Part shown: positions 49,722-58,734 of the stretch, piece by piece
Layout of the letters: each line of letters begins with the position of its first letter
How positions within the stretch are numbered: the stretch's first letter is position 1
Origin: Treponema primitia ZAS-1
Lineage (GTDB): Bacteria; Spirochaetota; Spirochaetia; Treponematales; Breznakiellaceae
Direction of reading: 5' to 3'
Length of the DNA stretch: 64,000 bases
Assembly: GCF_000297095.1 (NCBI RefSeq)
Contig: NZ_AEEA01000036.1
Location: forward strand, 1-64,000
Notes under the pieces: generated by a model
What the model saw: only the letters and a program-made list of their open reading frames with translations
The model's database searches: none
Told to the model about the DNA's origin: nothing
Position numbers and translations under genes: made by a program

Positions 49722-51608
49722 TTAAATCTTTAAGGCCCTGCGTTTTTCCTGAATGATCTTCTCAAGCAGGTCCGCAGATTCTTTGGCGTCCGCATTGATG
49801 ATTACCTGGCCGCCGGTGAGGGACTTCATGTCCTCTGTCAGTACCTGGGTAGCAACTTTACTGCCGGTGATGAAGGGCGGCAGTCCCAGGTGGAGGGGCA
49901 GGCCGAGGGCAAGGCCGAAGCAGCCGTCCGCCAGGGCCTGTTCTTCCAGCCACTGGGCTGCGGAAAGGACCAGGGGAAGCTGGGGTATGTCAATACCGAT
50001 AGTTTCCGCAAGTTCGGTGGCCACAATCTCAAGCCGGCCTATGGCAAGGCAGGGACCAAAGTTGAGCACCGGCGGGATGCCGAGCTTTTTACAGACCGCC
50101 TTGAGTTTCGGGCCCGCAAGCTCCGCCGCTTCCGGAACCATGAGACCGCAGTTTTCGATGCCCCCGGAGGAACAGCCCGCGGTAAGAACAATAATGTCCC
50201 GGGCGATCAGTTCCTTTACCAGGGCAACGGTCAGCACATCGTGACCGCCGGCAACCAGGCTGGAACAGCCCACCACACCGGCAACACCTTTTATGTCGCC
50301 GGAAACGATCAGATCAACCAAGGGCTTCCAGTTGCCGCCGAGGAATTTCTTGAGGGATACTTCGCTTACCCCGGTAAGGTTGTTTTCGTAACCATGTTCC
50401 GGGAGCAGGTTCAGTTTTACTTTGGGCCGCCGTTCCTTGTAGGAAGCGATAATCGCGTCGATGATCTCCTCGCTGTGCTTGCCCCGTTCGGCAAACACAA
50501 ACTGTTTGAGCTCCGCGTTGGCTTTTTTTGCCACATCGTCAATACAGATCTGCTTGATACTCAGGGTATCGCACACCGTTTCAATCCCCGGCAGGGTACA
50601 GTTAAATTCCGAAAGCACCGCGTCGATGGCGCCGGTGGCAAGGATAGCCTCGGAGGTATAGTTATTCCCCGCATGGCCGTTGAAGATCTCCGTGTAGTGG
50701 GCGCCCCGGAGCTGCAGGTCCTGGCCTACGCAGGTGCAGCCCACCAGCTTAAAGCCCTTGGCCCCAACGGCCTTCGCCTTGGCAACCACATCCGGGGCGA
50801 TGAGCCGTTCCTGGAGATGCACAAACATGGTGTGCTGGTGGCCGGTGATCATAATATTGATGTAATCCGGATCGATAACCCGAAGGCCCACCGGGGCCAT
50901 GCGGATCTCCGGCTCGCCGAGAAGCACATCGTTCAATAAGTTGGTAAGAGTAAGCCCGTAGATACCCGTGGAGATACCCAGGCGCAGGCAGTCGATCAGC
51001 ATATTTACCGGGTCGGAGTTCAGGTTGGTGGAGCACTTGACCACCCCCTTAAAGACCTCGGACTTGGCGCCCCCGGGGAGTATCCCCAGTTCCTTCCATA
51101 CCTTGAACCGGGGCGGGTAGGCCATCTTTTCCACCAGGTCCATCTTGACGTATTCCGGCTTGTAGAGATCCTCCAGAACCGCGTTAGCAACGTTGAGGGC
51201 CTTCTCGTGGTCATCCTTACCGCTGACGCCGAAGGTTTTGCAGAGCCGTTCCAGGGCGCCTAATCCCTTGAGCTTCCCCTTTTCCAGGGCGGTGTTTTTC
51301 AGGTTAAGGGCGGTGTTTTCCACCACATGGATATAACAGCCGGACCCCGCGGCTACCGCCCGCAGCAGGTTCCGGGTTACCATAACATCCGCAGTGGCCC
51401 CGCAGATACCCCGGGGGGATTCCGGCGTTATCCGGCAGGGACCGTTGGCGCAGAGCCTACAGCACACCCCCTGCAGGCCGAAACCGCATTTGGTTTCCTG
51501 GCTTTCCACCCGGTGGTGGGAAGTCTCCATCGGCAGCTTGGCGATAAAACCTTCCAGGGGTTTATCCGCGCTGGCACAGGTTGAGCACCCGTAGCAACTC
51601 TCATTCAT
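49722..51608 (-). CDS. cooS: Anaerobic carbon monoxide dehydrogenase catalytic subunit
   Basis: Nickel-iron CO dehydrogenase, 628 residues, which interconverts CO and CO2 and feeds electrons to CooF. The N-terminal cluster ligands match the family: Cys41 and Cys49 (D-cluster), Cys50, Cys53, Cys58 and Cys69 (B-cluster) in KCGFGLQGVCCRLCANGPC and GICG. Later segments around the C-cluster are GHQHTMFVH, GCTCVGQDLQLRG, GVVGCSSLVAGG, TAGCSSGGIENCG and NFGPCLAIGR. No accessory CooC nickel-insertion ATPase or acetyl-CoA synthase subunit is in the window. In termite-gut treponemes CO2-reductive acetogenesis would give it a role; stand-alone CO oxidation or redox balancing is the alternative. Confidence 0.96.
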   Translation of the reverse strand: MNESCYGCSTCASADKPLEGFIAKLPMETSHHRVESQETKCGFGLQGVCCRLCANGPCRITPESPRGICGATADVMVTRNLLRAVAAGSGCYIHVVENTALNLKNTALEKGKLKGLGALERLCKTFGVSGKDDHEKALNVANAVLEDLYKPEYVKMDLVEKMAYPPRFKVWKELGILPGGAKSEVFKGVVKCSTNLNSDPVNMLIDCLRLGISTGIYGLTLTNLLNDVLLGEPEIRMAPVGLRVIDPDYINIMITGHQHTMFVHLQERLIAPDVVAKAKAVGAKGFKLVGCTCVGQDLQLRGAHYTEIFNGHAGNNYTSEAILATGAIDAVLSEFNCTLPGIETVCDTLSIKQICIDDVAKKANAELKQFVFAERGKHSEEIIDAIIASYKERRPKVKLNLLPEHGYENNLTGVSEVSLKKFLGGNWKPLVDLIVSGDIKGVAGVVGCSSLVAGGHDVLTVALVKELIARDIIVLTAGCSSGGIENCGLMVPEAAELAGPKLKAVCKKLGIPPVLNFGPCLAIGRLEIVATELAETIGIDIPQLPLVLSAAQWLEEQALADGCFGLALGLPLHLGLPPFITGSKVATQVLTEDMKSLTGGQVIINADAKESADLLEKIIQEKRRALKI

Positions 51609-51645
51609 AGCACACTCTCCTCAAAATGGTTTAATAAAAATCACT

Positions 51646-51668
51646 ATGCCCCGCCGCGAACGGGGTAT
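51646..51668. repeat. GC-rich hairpin in the cooS leader
   Basis: CCCCG (51649-51653) pairs with CGGGG (51661-51665), with partial pairing outside it, 40-60 bases before the cooS start. No T-run follows. The remaining bases between 51669 and 51830 hold nothing that I can name. Confidence 0.4.
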
Positions 51669-51830
51669 CATACAATTTCAGCTGGACTTTTTTCCTATAA
51701 TTTGGTGATAAACACTATTATAAGTATAATGATACCGGATAAAATTGCCAAGATAAATTCTTATTTTATCGATAAATTTTAATCGAATCCGAACCAGTGA
51801 CAGATAAAAGATTCCCAAAGAGCATAAAAC

Positions 51831-51858
51831 AAAAAAGGCCGCCCTTTCGGACGGCCTT
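51831..51858 (-). terminator. Terminator of groEL
   Basis: On the minus strand AAGGCCGTCC (51849-51858) pairs over a GAAA loop with GGGCGGCCTT (51835-51844), followed by TTTT. It lies 33 bases beyond the groEL stop. Confidence 0.95.
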
Positions 51859-51890
51859 CATCTCCCTAGGTTTTATACCCAAGTCTTTTC

Positions 51891-53534
51891 TTAATAATCC
51901 ATTCCACCCATGCCGCCCATTCCTCCGGGGGGCATCGCGGGGGCTTCCTTCTTCTCGGGAAGGTCCGTGATGGCGCACTCGGTAGTGAGGAGCAGGCTGG
52001 CGATGGAGGCAGCATTCTGCAGGGCAGAGCGGGTAACCTTGGCGGGGTCGATGATTCCGGCCTTGACCATGTCTACCCATTCCATCTTGGCGGCGTCAAA
52101 GCCGATACCCTTCTTTTCGGTCTTGGCTTTGTCGGCGATTACTGCGCCGTCTAAGCCGGCATTTTCGGCGATTTGGCGAATCGGTTCCTCCAGGGCGCGC
52201 TTTACAATCTTAAAGCCCACCTTCTCGTCGTCGGTAAGACCCGTGGTGTCCGCCTTGTCCAGGGCAATAGCGGCCTGGATCAATGCCAGCTCGCCGCCGG
52301 GGACGATGCCTTCCTCAATGGCCGCACGGGTGGCGCTCAGAGCGTCCTCTACCCGGTGCTTTTTCTCTTTCAGCTCCACCTCGGTGGCGGCGCCTACGTT
52401 GATTACCGCCACACCACCGGCGAGCTTGGCCAGCCGTTCCTGGAGCTTTTCCCGGTCGTAGTCGGAGGTGGTATCTTCGATCTGGGCCTTGATCTGGGCG
52501 ATCCGGTCCTGGATTTCCTTGGCTTTTCCGGCACCGTTGATCACCGTGGTGTTGTCCTTGTCGATCTTTACGGTTTTAGCCTTACCAAGCTGAGAAATAT
52601 CAGTGTTTTCAAGCTTGAGCCCCAGTTCTTCGGAAATAACTTCGCCGCCCGTGAGGATGGCAATGTCTTCCAGCATGGCCTTGCGGCGATCCCCGAAACC
52701 GGGGGCCTTGACCGCACAGGTCCGGAGGGTGCCCCGGAGGCTGTTCACTACCAGGGTGGAGAGGGCTTCGCCATCCACATCTTCCGCAATGATGAGCAGA
52801 GGCTTGCCGCTCTGGGCTATCTTCTCTAGCAGGGGAAGGAGGTCCTTCATGGAAGAGATTTTCTTGTCGTGGATGAGGATATACACATCTTCGTATACGC
52901 TGGTCATGGTGTCCCGGTCGGTAACGAAGTAGGCGGAGATATAACCCCGATCAAACTGCATACCTTCCACAAACTCGATGGTGGTGTCCATGGTCTTGGA
53001 TTCCTCCACGGTAATGACCCCGTCTTTCCCGACCTTTTCCATGGCGTCGGCGATGGTATTGCCGATTTCACTGTCGTTGTTGGCGGAAACCGAAGCGACA
53101 TGGGAAATTTCTTCCTTGTCCTTGATCTCCTTGGAATTCTTCCTGATTTCGTCTACGGCAATCTCAACCGCCTTGTCGATGCCCCGTTTCAGTTCGATGG
53201 GGGTCATCCCGGCGGCTACGGACTTAAGGCCTTCCTTTACCAGGGAGTAGGCCAGGACCGTGGCGGTGGTGGTACCGTCGCCGGCCACATCGTTGGTCTT
53301 TGTGGCCACTTCTTTGAGGAGCTGGGCTCCCATGTTTTCGTAGGGGTCCGCAAGCTCCACTTCCTTTGCCACGGAAACGCCGTCCTTGGTGACCGTGGGG
53401 GCGCCGAATTTCTTGTCCAGGAGGACATTCCGTCCCTTGGGACCAAGGGTGACCTTAACGGCCTTTGAAATCTGCTCAACCCCGGCAAGCAGTCTGCGCC
53501 GGGCTTCTTCGTTGAACAACAACTGTTTCGCCAT
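51891..53534 (-). CDS. groL: Chaperonin GroEL
   Basis: 60-kDa chaperonin, 547 residues, which folds proteins inside a double-ring cage. Signature segments are KVTLGPKGRNVLLDKKFGAP, AGDGTTTATVLAY, and AAVEEGIVPGG in the variant AAIEEGIVPGGE. The C-terminus is the usual GGM repeat (MPPGGMGGMGGMDY). The gene stands alone, without groES next to it, as in other treponemes, and I see no CIRCE operator in its leader. A short hairpin TACCGG / CCGGTA lies at 53556-53575, upstream of the Shine-Dalgarno. Confidence 0.98.
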   Translation of the reverse strand: MAKQLLFNEEARRRLLAGVEQISKAVKVTLGPKGRNVLLDKKFGAPTVTKDGVSVAKEVELADPYENMGAQLLKEVATKTNDVAGDGTTTATVLAYSLVKEGLKSVAAGMTPIELKRGIDKAVEIAVDEIRKNSKEIKDKEEISHVASVSANNDSEIGNTIADAMEKVGKDGVITVEESKTMDTTIEFVEGMQFDRGYISAYFVTDRDTMTSVYEDVYILIHDKKISSMKDLLPLLEKIAQSGKPLLIIAEDVDGEALSTLVVNSLRGTLRTCAVKAPGFGDRRKAMLEDIAILTGGEVISEELGLKLENTDISQLGKAKTVKIDKDNTTVINGAGKAKEIQDRIAQIKAQIEDTTSDYDREKLQERLAKLAGGVAVINVGAATEVELKEKKHRVEDALSATRAAIEEGIVPGGELALIQAAIALDKADTTGLTDDEKVGFKIVKRALEEPIRQIAENAGLDGAVIADKAKTEKKGIGFDAAKMEWVDMVKAGIIDPAKVTRSALQNAASIASLLLTTECAITDLPEKKEAPAMPPGGMGGMGGMDY

Positions 53535-53750
53535 GATTCTTTTCTCCTCTTTAATTACCGGACAAAAAACCGGTATAATCTGAAATGGATTAATGGTCTA
53601 CATAAAGATGAGACCTGTGTTTAAAATACTAAAAATAGGGATTAACGGCAATAGAAAAAATGGAATTTGGTAAAAAGAGGGGATTTTTAATACTGAAAAA
53701 AGATAAAATTTTATAAAAATGGCATTTAATGAAAAAGACTGGTAAATAAT

Positions 53751-53779
53751 TTGACAGAGGGGAGAAACGAGAGTAGAAT
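53751..53779 (+). promoter_or_regulatory. Promoter of the polyol dehydrogenase operon
   Basis: A perfect -35 TTGACA (53751-53756), 17-base spacer and -10 TAGAAT (53774-53779), about 50 bases before the ATG at 53828, which has GGAGG in front. Confidence 0.75.
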
Positions 53780-53827
53780 TGGGGCGCGAATTATTTTCAT
53801 ACGAGATAACTGGAGGAGTTTATAAAA

Positions 53828-54877
53828 ATGAGTGGAACCATGAAAGTGGCTATAATGACCGGCATCGGCAAAATGGATTTTGTACAAAGACCTATTCCTG
53901 TGCAGAAAAGCCATGAGGTGCTGGTGAAGGTAGAATATGTCGGGATTTGCGGCAGCGATTTGCACTATTATGAGGCGGGGGGGATAGGTAAAAACAGAGT
54001 TAAGCCTCCTTTTGTCCTTGGACACGAATCCGGCGGCGTGGTGGTGGAAGTCGGCGCCGATGTAAAAACCTTGAAGCCCGGGGATCGGGTCGCCCTTGAG
54101 CCGGGTATTGGCTGCGGGCATTGCGAATTCTGTACCACCGGCCGGTATCACCTTTGTCCGGATGTCATATTCTTTGCCACCCCACCGATTGACGGCGTTT
54201 TCCAGGAATACGTGGCCCATCCGGCCTCTTTGTGTTTTAAGATCCCCGAAAATATGGACACCATGGAAGCGGCCCTGATTGAGCCTCTGGCGGTGGGGTT
54301 TCATGCGGCAAACCGGGGGGAGGCCCATATCGGGCAGACCGCGGTGGTTTTCGGCTCCGGTTGTATCGGGCTTGTGTCCATGATGGCCCTGCGGGCTGAA
54401 GGCGTTTCCCGTGTTTATGTGGTGGATATAATGGAAAAAAGGCTCGAAAAAGCCCTGGAACTTGGCGCCACGGGGGTTATTAACGCAAAAAAGGAAGATG
54501 TTCTCGAGGCGGCGCGTAAATTGACCGGCGGCGCAGGTTTTGATTTGGCGGTGGAGACGGCGGGAACGGAAATAACCACACGGCAGGCCATTGAGGTGGC
54601 CAAAAAGGGTTCCAATGTCGTATTGGTGGGGTATTCTGCCACGGGCGAAGTAACCCTGCCCATCAGCCTTGCCCTGGACAAGGAATTAACCTTTAAAACT
54701 ATCTTCCGGTATCATCATGTGTATCCCATGGCCATTGACGCTGTTTCTTCGGGAAAGGTCAACCTTAAGGGGGTGGTGACCAATGTGTTTGAATTTGATG
54801 ATATTCAAAACGCCATGGATAGCAGCGTCCATGATAAAGCCAACATTGTTAAAGGTGTAATAAGAGTCAGTAAGTAG
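53828..54877 (+). CDS. Zinc-dependent polyol (sorbitol/xylitol-type) dehydrogenase
   Basis: Medium-chain alcohol dehydrogenase, 349 residues. Catalytic zinc ligands are in ICGSDLHYYE (Cys) and LGHESGG (His-Glu), and the structural zinc loop is GCGHCEFCTTGRYHLC. The Rossmann nucleotide site is VFGSGCIGLVSMMAL near residue 175, followed by VVDIMEKR, whose Asp indicates NAD preference. The pattern fits sorbitol, xylitol or L-iditol dehydrogenases. It leads a unit with a Gfo/Idh/MocA oxidoreductase 25 bases downstream, so sugar or polyol interconversion is likely; the exact substrate is unknown. Confidence 0.9.
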   Translation: MSGTMKVAIMTGIGKMDFVQRPIPVQKSHEVLVKVEYVGICGSDLHYYEAGGIGKNRVKPPFVLGHESGGVVVEVGADVKTLKPGDRVALEPGIGCGHCEFCTTGRYHLCPDVIFFATPPIDGVFQEYVAHPASLCFKIPENMDTMEAALIEPLAVGFHAANRGEAHIGQTAVVFGSGCIGLVSMMALRAEGVSRVYVVDIMEKRLEKALELGATGVINAKKEDVLEAARKLTGGAGFDLAVETAGTEITTRQAIEVAKKGSNVVLVGYSATGEVTLPISLALDKELTFKTIFRYHHVYPMAIDAVSSGKVNLKGVVTNVFEFDDIQNAMDSSVHDKANIVKGVIRVSK

Positions 54878-54902
54878 GATTGTCATTAAAGGAGTTAAAA
54901 TT

Positions 54903-55901
54903 ATGGAAAAATTACGGTTCGGGGTGCTTGGGACATCCGGTCATTATGAGCTTCGGGTGGCAACCCCGCTTAAGTCGTCTTTGTTGGTGGAGCCCTATGC
55001 CATAGCATCCAGAAATAAGGAAAAAGCCAAGGCCTATGCAAAAAAATGGGATTTTTCCGAGGTCTATGGGTCCTACGAAGACCTGTTGGCGGATCCTAAG
55101 GTAGATTTTGTCTATATACCCCTGCCGAATCATCTTCACGTGCAATATATCAAGAAAGCCGCCGATGCTGGAAAGCCCATTCTCTGTGAAAAGCCCCTGG
55201 GACTCAACGCCAAAGAAGCTGTTGAAGCGGCCGAATATTGTAAGAAAAAAGGGGTTCCCCTAATGGAAGCCTTTATGTACCGTTTCCACCCCCAATGGCA
55301 GCGGGCTGCGGAACTGGTGAAATGCGGCGAAATAGGAACGGTTATAGCCACCAACGGGTTGTTTTCGTATGACCTTAAGGATGGCAGTAACATCCGTAAT
55401 ATTGCCGCAGCGGGAGGGGGCGCCATTCTTGATATAGGCTGCTATACCGTATCCAGCGCCAGGCTGCTTATGGGCGCCGAACCGGAACGGGTCGTTGGGA
55501 CCTTTGTATGGGACCCGGTGTTTAAGACCGATATTTTAGGTTCCGCCATTCTTGATTTTGGTAATGGACGCAGCTCCACCTTTACCGTGGGAACCCAGTT
55601 ATATCCCTATCAGCGGGTTACCGCCGTAGGTGCAGGCGGTGCTCTTTCCATAAAGGTACCCTTTAATATGTTTGGGGATGTTCCCGGAGAGATAACTGTT
55701 ATCAATGGTGTAGGTGAACGGATCATTGAAACTGAAATAATCGATCAGTATCTTTTGGAATTCGATGGATTCGCCGAATCGATTATCAATAAAACCGATG
55801 TACCCACTCCTGTTTGTGATGCAATTGCCAATATGGCTGTTTTGGATGCCCTCTTTGCCTCGGCGAAATCGGGTAAATGGGAACCGGTGACAAAATATTA
55901 G
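54903..55901 (+). CDS. Gfo/Idh/MocA-family oxidoreductase
   Basis: NAD(P)-dependent sugar or inositol oxidoreductase, 332 residues. The Rossmann start is RFGVLGTSGHYELRVATPL. The catalytic motif CEKPLGLNAKEAVEAAEYC, with Lys as the proton donor, and MEAFMYRFHPQW are typical of the D-xylose (trans-dihydrodiol) dehydrogenase branch. The C-terminal sheet domain begins about residue 125. It has GGAG before the ATG and follows the polyol dehydrogenase, while rnhA begins 17 bases after it. Confidence 0.92.
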   Translation: MEKLRFGVLGTSGHYELRVATPLKSSLLVEPYAIASRNKEKAKAYAKKWDFSEVYGSYEDLLADPKVDFVYIPLPNHLHVQYIKKAADAGKPILCEKPLGLNAKEAVEAAEYCKKKGVPLMEAFMYRFHPQWQRAAELVKCGEIGTVIATNGLFSYDLKDGSNIRNIAAAGGGAILDIGCYTVSSARLLMGAEPERVVGTFVWDPVFKTDILGSAILDFGNGRSSTFTVGTQLYPYQRVTAVGAGGALSIKVPFNMFGDVPGEITVINGVGERIIETEIIDQYLLEFDGFAESIINKTDVPTPVCDAIANMAVLDALFASAKSGKWEPVTKY

Positions 55902-55918
55902 ACGGGAGATGATAGTTT

Positions 55919-56446
55919 ATGCATCTTTGTATTTACACCGATGGTGGTTGTTCCGGTAATCCCGGGCCCGGAGGATGGGCTTATGTGATTATCGGATCCG
56001 AAGAAAAGGGAAAGAAAAAGCCTAAGGTATCGCGGATGATACCGGGAGAACTATTCCCCCGGGAGGGTTCCGGGGAGCTGATCCGTGAAAAATGGGGAGC
56101 TGAGCGGAATACCACTAATAACCGGATGGAGCTTTACGCCGCCGTGGCTGCCCTGGAAGCCCTGACTAAGCTGGACCTTTCCCCGGAGACGGTAACGGTT
56201 TATACCGATTCCCAGTATGTTCAGAAGGGTATGACCGAGTGGATCAAAAGCTGGAAACAGAACGGCTGGCGAACCAGCGATAGAAAACCCGTTAAAAACC
56301 AGGAGCTTTGGCTCCGCTTGGATGAACTGGCCCCGAACTTCGCCGTTAAATGGCAATGGGTCCGGGGCCACGCGGGTAACGAGTTCAACGAACGCTGCGA
56401 CCAAATGACCCAGGAAGCAATAGCGAGCCTGAAGAAGAGGCGGTAA
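55919..56446 (+). CDS. rnhA: Ribonuclease HI
   Basis: Cuts the RNA strand of RNA-DNA hybrids; 175 residues. The four catalytic acids are visible: Asp in IYTDGGCSGNPGPGGW, Glu in NNRMELYAAVAAL, Asp in YTDSQYVQKG and Asp in NERCDQMTQEA; the flexible His is in VRGHAGN. An insertion at about 30-60 (KKKPKVSRMIPGELFPREG) makes it longer than E. coli RNase HI. It probably shares the transcript of the two dehydrogenases, but functionally it is unrelated. Confidence 0.95.
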   Translation: MHLCIYTDGGCSGNPGPGGWAYVIIGSEEKGKKKPKVSRMIPGELFPREGSGELIREKWGAERNTTNNRMELYAAVAALEALTKLDLSPETVTVYTDSQYVQKGMTEWIKSWKQNGWRTSDRKPVKNQELWLRLDELAPNFAVKWQWVRGHAGNEFNERCDQMTQEAIASLKKRR

Positions 56447-56465
56447 GGGGATAGGGTTTCCCCCT

Positions 56466-56702
56466 CTATTCCCTTTTATCTTCTTCTAAAGCGGCGGTTA
56501 AAAGTTCCAGGAGTTTAGCCGCCTCTTCCTTAGAAAGGGTGATTCCTTTTCCCATTTTCTCGTGGTCCGGGGCCCAATCCCGTATATCCAGTTTGGGACT
56601 CCTTCCGTTCCATGACACCAGATTCAGCTCCTTTTTCCATCCGTTCCTTTCTTCCGAAAGGGTACCGTAATTTTTATGAATATCGTGGGTAATATCCGGC
56701 AT
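56466..56702 (-). CDS. PC4/YdbC-like ssDNA-binding protein
   Basis: A 78-residue protein matching the bacterial YdbC/PC4 group. The conserved core reads GTLSEERNGWKKELNLVSWN, then PKLDIRDWAPDHEKMGKGITL, followed by a C-terminal helix (EEAAKLLELLTAAL). The family binds single-stranded DNA or RNA as a dimer and is related to the eukaryotic coactivator PC4. It is a single gene converging on rnhA. Confidence 0.88.
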   Translation of the reverse strand: MPDITHDIHKNYGTLSEERNGWKKELNLVSWNGRSPKLDIRDWAPDHEKMGKGITLSKEEAAKLLELLTAALEEDKRE

Positions 56703-56842
56703 AAAAAACGCATCCTTTTAATTATTTTTGGTAATATCAATATATAAGCGTTTTCCCCTTAAGGCAAAGGTTTTTAATGGGAGAAATGACAAAAGTAATG
56801 GAATATCTTGCTGTTAATTCTAAAACGACTTACACTTAATGA

Positions 56843-57976
56843 ATGAAAATGAATACTGTTTTTGCGGGATTTTTTGTTTCCCTGTTGGTCATATCCTGTG
56901 GGAGTCAGCCGACTGTTGTAGACCCCCCCCAGGATCAGAGGGAGCCTTTAAAGGGCGTTGAAATTGATTACGACCGGGAACCCCCGGATCAGGCGGCGCT
57001 TGAGGCTCTCCGGAGTGCCCTAAGCCGGGTGGAGTTGTCCAGAAAACAGGCTCTGGATATTGACGCTCCCGGTTACTTCCCTCCGGAATGGGAAGCTGCG
57101 GAGGGGCAATACGCCTCCGCTAAGGGAAATGCAAAAGATGGGACCCTGGGGGATGTGAAAAATACGATAGCCCTCTACGAAGCTGCGGCGGAGAGCTACG
57201 ATACTGCAGCCCGCCGGTGCCTGCCCCTTTATTACCAGGATCTGTCGGAGGAGATACTCCAGGCCAGAAGCGAGGCGATTGACGCCGGAATCAGGGGCCT
57301 TTCCCCCGACCGGCTTGAAGCTGCGGATCTGCTTATCGATGAAGCCCTGGCGTTCTACGAAGCAGGGGAGTCGGCAAATGCCGGTGCGGAAAATTACTAT
57401 GCCGCGGCGGAATTGGCCTTTGGCGCCCTGGACAGGTACTATGCCTTGAGTATGGGTATCCGCGCCTATAGGATTAGGGAAGAAATTGAGGAACGGGACT
57501 TTGCGCAGTACGATTCGGGCAATTACGATCGGGCTGATGGGTCCATGCGCAATGGTCTCGCCGCCTATGACAGCGGGGATACGGAAAAGGCGGTGGGCGA
57601 GGCGGAAGAGGCCTTCCTCCGGTATACGCTGGTAATTAACAAAGGGTGGCTTAGCTTTGCCGGAGACCTGCAAGTATCCGCTGAGACAGCGCGCCGAAAG
57701 GCCTTAAACGCCAAGGCCAATGTGGCGGTCAGACAGGAATTCAGCGATGCCGATGGGGTTTATACCCGGGGAACTGTCGCCTATAATGACCAGGATTATG
57801 CCGGGGCTTCGGAACATTTCTCCCAGGTAATTCCCCTGTTTCTCACCGCTGCAAGAAATGCCGAGCTAAAGCGGGTAGTGGCTGAGGATGCTATCTCGAC
57901 AGCCGAAACCAGGATAAGCAAAAGTGAAGAAACTGCGCGGGAAGCGGAGATTGTTTTACAGGGAGGAGTGCAATGA
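56843..57976 (+). CDS. Treponemal lipoprotein with helical repeats
   Basis: A 377-residue exported lipoprotein; lipobox VISCG puts the lipidated Cys near residue 20. The mature part is helical and Ala-, Glu- and Tyr-rich, with repeated segments of TPR-like style: EAAEGQYASAKGNAKDGT, AALYEAAAESYDTAARR in the variant IALYEAAAESYDTAARR, and later DQDYAGASEHFSQVIPLF. I do not recognise a named family. The LysM gene overlaps its end by four bases and has similar helical repeats. Together they may form a periplasmic or wall-associated scaffold. There is no clear Shine-Dalgarno before ATG 56843; ATG 56849 is an alternative. Confidence 0.75.
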   Translation: MKMNTVFAGFFVSLLVISCGSQPTVVDPPQDQREPLKGVEIDYDREPPDQAALEALRSALSRVELSRKQALDIDAPGYFPPEWEAAEGQYASAKGNAKDGTLGDVKNTIALYEAAAESYDTAARRCLPLYYQDLSEEILQARSEAIDAGIRGLSPDRLEAADLLIDEALAFYEAGESANAGAENYYAAAELAFGALDRYYALSMGIRAYRIREEIEERDFAQYDSGNYDRADGSMRNGLAAYDSGDTEKAVGEAEEAFLRYTLVINKGWLSFAGDLQVSAETARRKALNAKANVAVRQEFSDADGVYTRGTVAYNDQDYAGASEHFSQVIPLFLTAARNAELKRVVAEDAISTAETRISKSEETAREAEIVLQGGVQ

Positions 57977-58734
57977 AACGGGGCGTGTTAATTTTATTAA
58001 TTCTCTTTGCCTGTGGACTTTCAACGGTTTTTTCGCAGGAAGCTCCTGCGGATGTACGGAATAACCGGTACTATCTGGAGAGTGTGCGCCTTACCAAGCT
58101 GGCCCAGGAAAGTTACAGCTACGGTGATTACGACACCTCCGCCAATTATGCCGACGAAGCGCTCAGGTATGCCCAGCTATCGGATGAATATGTGGCGCTG
58201 CAGTTGAAAATAAAAGAGACCGATGATGCCATCGCCGCCGCGAAGATCCGTATTGACTGGGCGGTTTCGGTTGACGCTCCCCGGACATATCCGGAGGAAT
58301 ACGGAAAGTCGGAACAGGCTTATAACGAGGCGATTTCCTTCCGGGGTGAAGAATCCTGGGACGAGGCTATCGCCGCAGCCCGGCGGGTAATTGATTTCCT
58401 GGCCTATATTACCGGCCCTATACCGGCGCCCGCAGTTGTAATCGTTCCTGCGCCGGATCCCGCTCCGCCCGGAAAATCGGTATTACCCGCCCGGTATACG
58501 GTCCGCCCTTGGGCCAGTTCCAAGGACTGTCTCTGGAATATCGCCGGACGTTCCTGGGCTTACGGGGATCCCCATAAATGGCGGCTGATCTACAATGCGA
58601 ATAAGGCAAAATTTCCTACCCCGGATAATCCCAACATCATAGAGCCGGGGATGGTTCTGGATATTCCCAGCGCTCAGGGTGAAAGCCGGGAAGGACTCTG
58701 GGACGCAGACAAAACCTACGAGTCTATTCGGTAG
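57973..58734 (+). CDS. Secreted LysM-domain protein
   Basis: A 253-residue protein with a signal peptide (about 1-22, ending TVFSQE). Residues about 30-140 are helical repeats related in style to the preceding lipoprotein (SYSYGDYDTSANYADEALRY). A Pro-rich linker (PAPAVVIVPAPDPAPPG) leads to a LysM peptidoglycan-binding domain at about 175-240, with CLWNIAGRSWAYGDPHKWR and IEPGMVLDIP. It would attach to murein in the periplasm. Its 3' end overlaps the convergent NUDIX gene by 11 bases. Confidence 0.88.
   Translation: MKRGVLILLILFACGLSTVFSQEAPADVRNNRYYLESVRLTKLAQESYSYGDYDTSANYADEALRYAQLSDEYVALQLKIKETDDAIAAAKIRIDWAVSVDAPRTYPEEYGKSEQAYNEAISFRGEESWDEAIAAARRVIDFLAYITGPIPAPAVVIVPAPDPAPPGKSVLPARYTVRPWASSKDCLWNIAGRSWAYGDPHKWRLIYNANKAKFPTPDNPNIIEPGMVLDIPSAQGESREGLWDADKTYESIR

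Noticed and set aside
52869..53468. 199-residue plus-strand frame opposite groEL
   Set aside because: Antisense shadow of a highly conserved, GC-biased gene; no Shine-Dalgarno and no recognisable protein features.
53535..53640. CIRCE operator upstream of groEL
   Set aside because: The TTAGCACTC-N9-GAGTGCTAA pattern is absent; only a short TACCGG hairpin is present.
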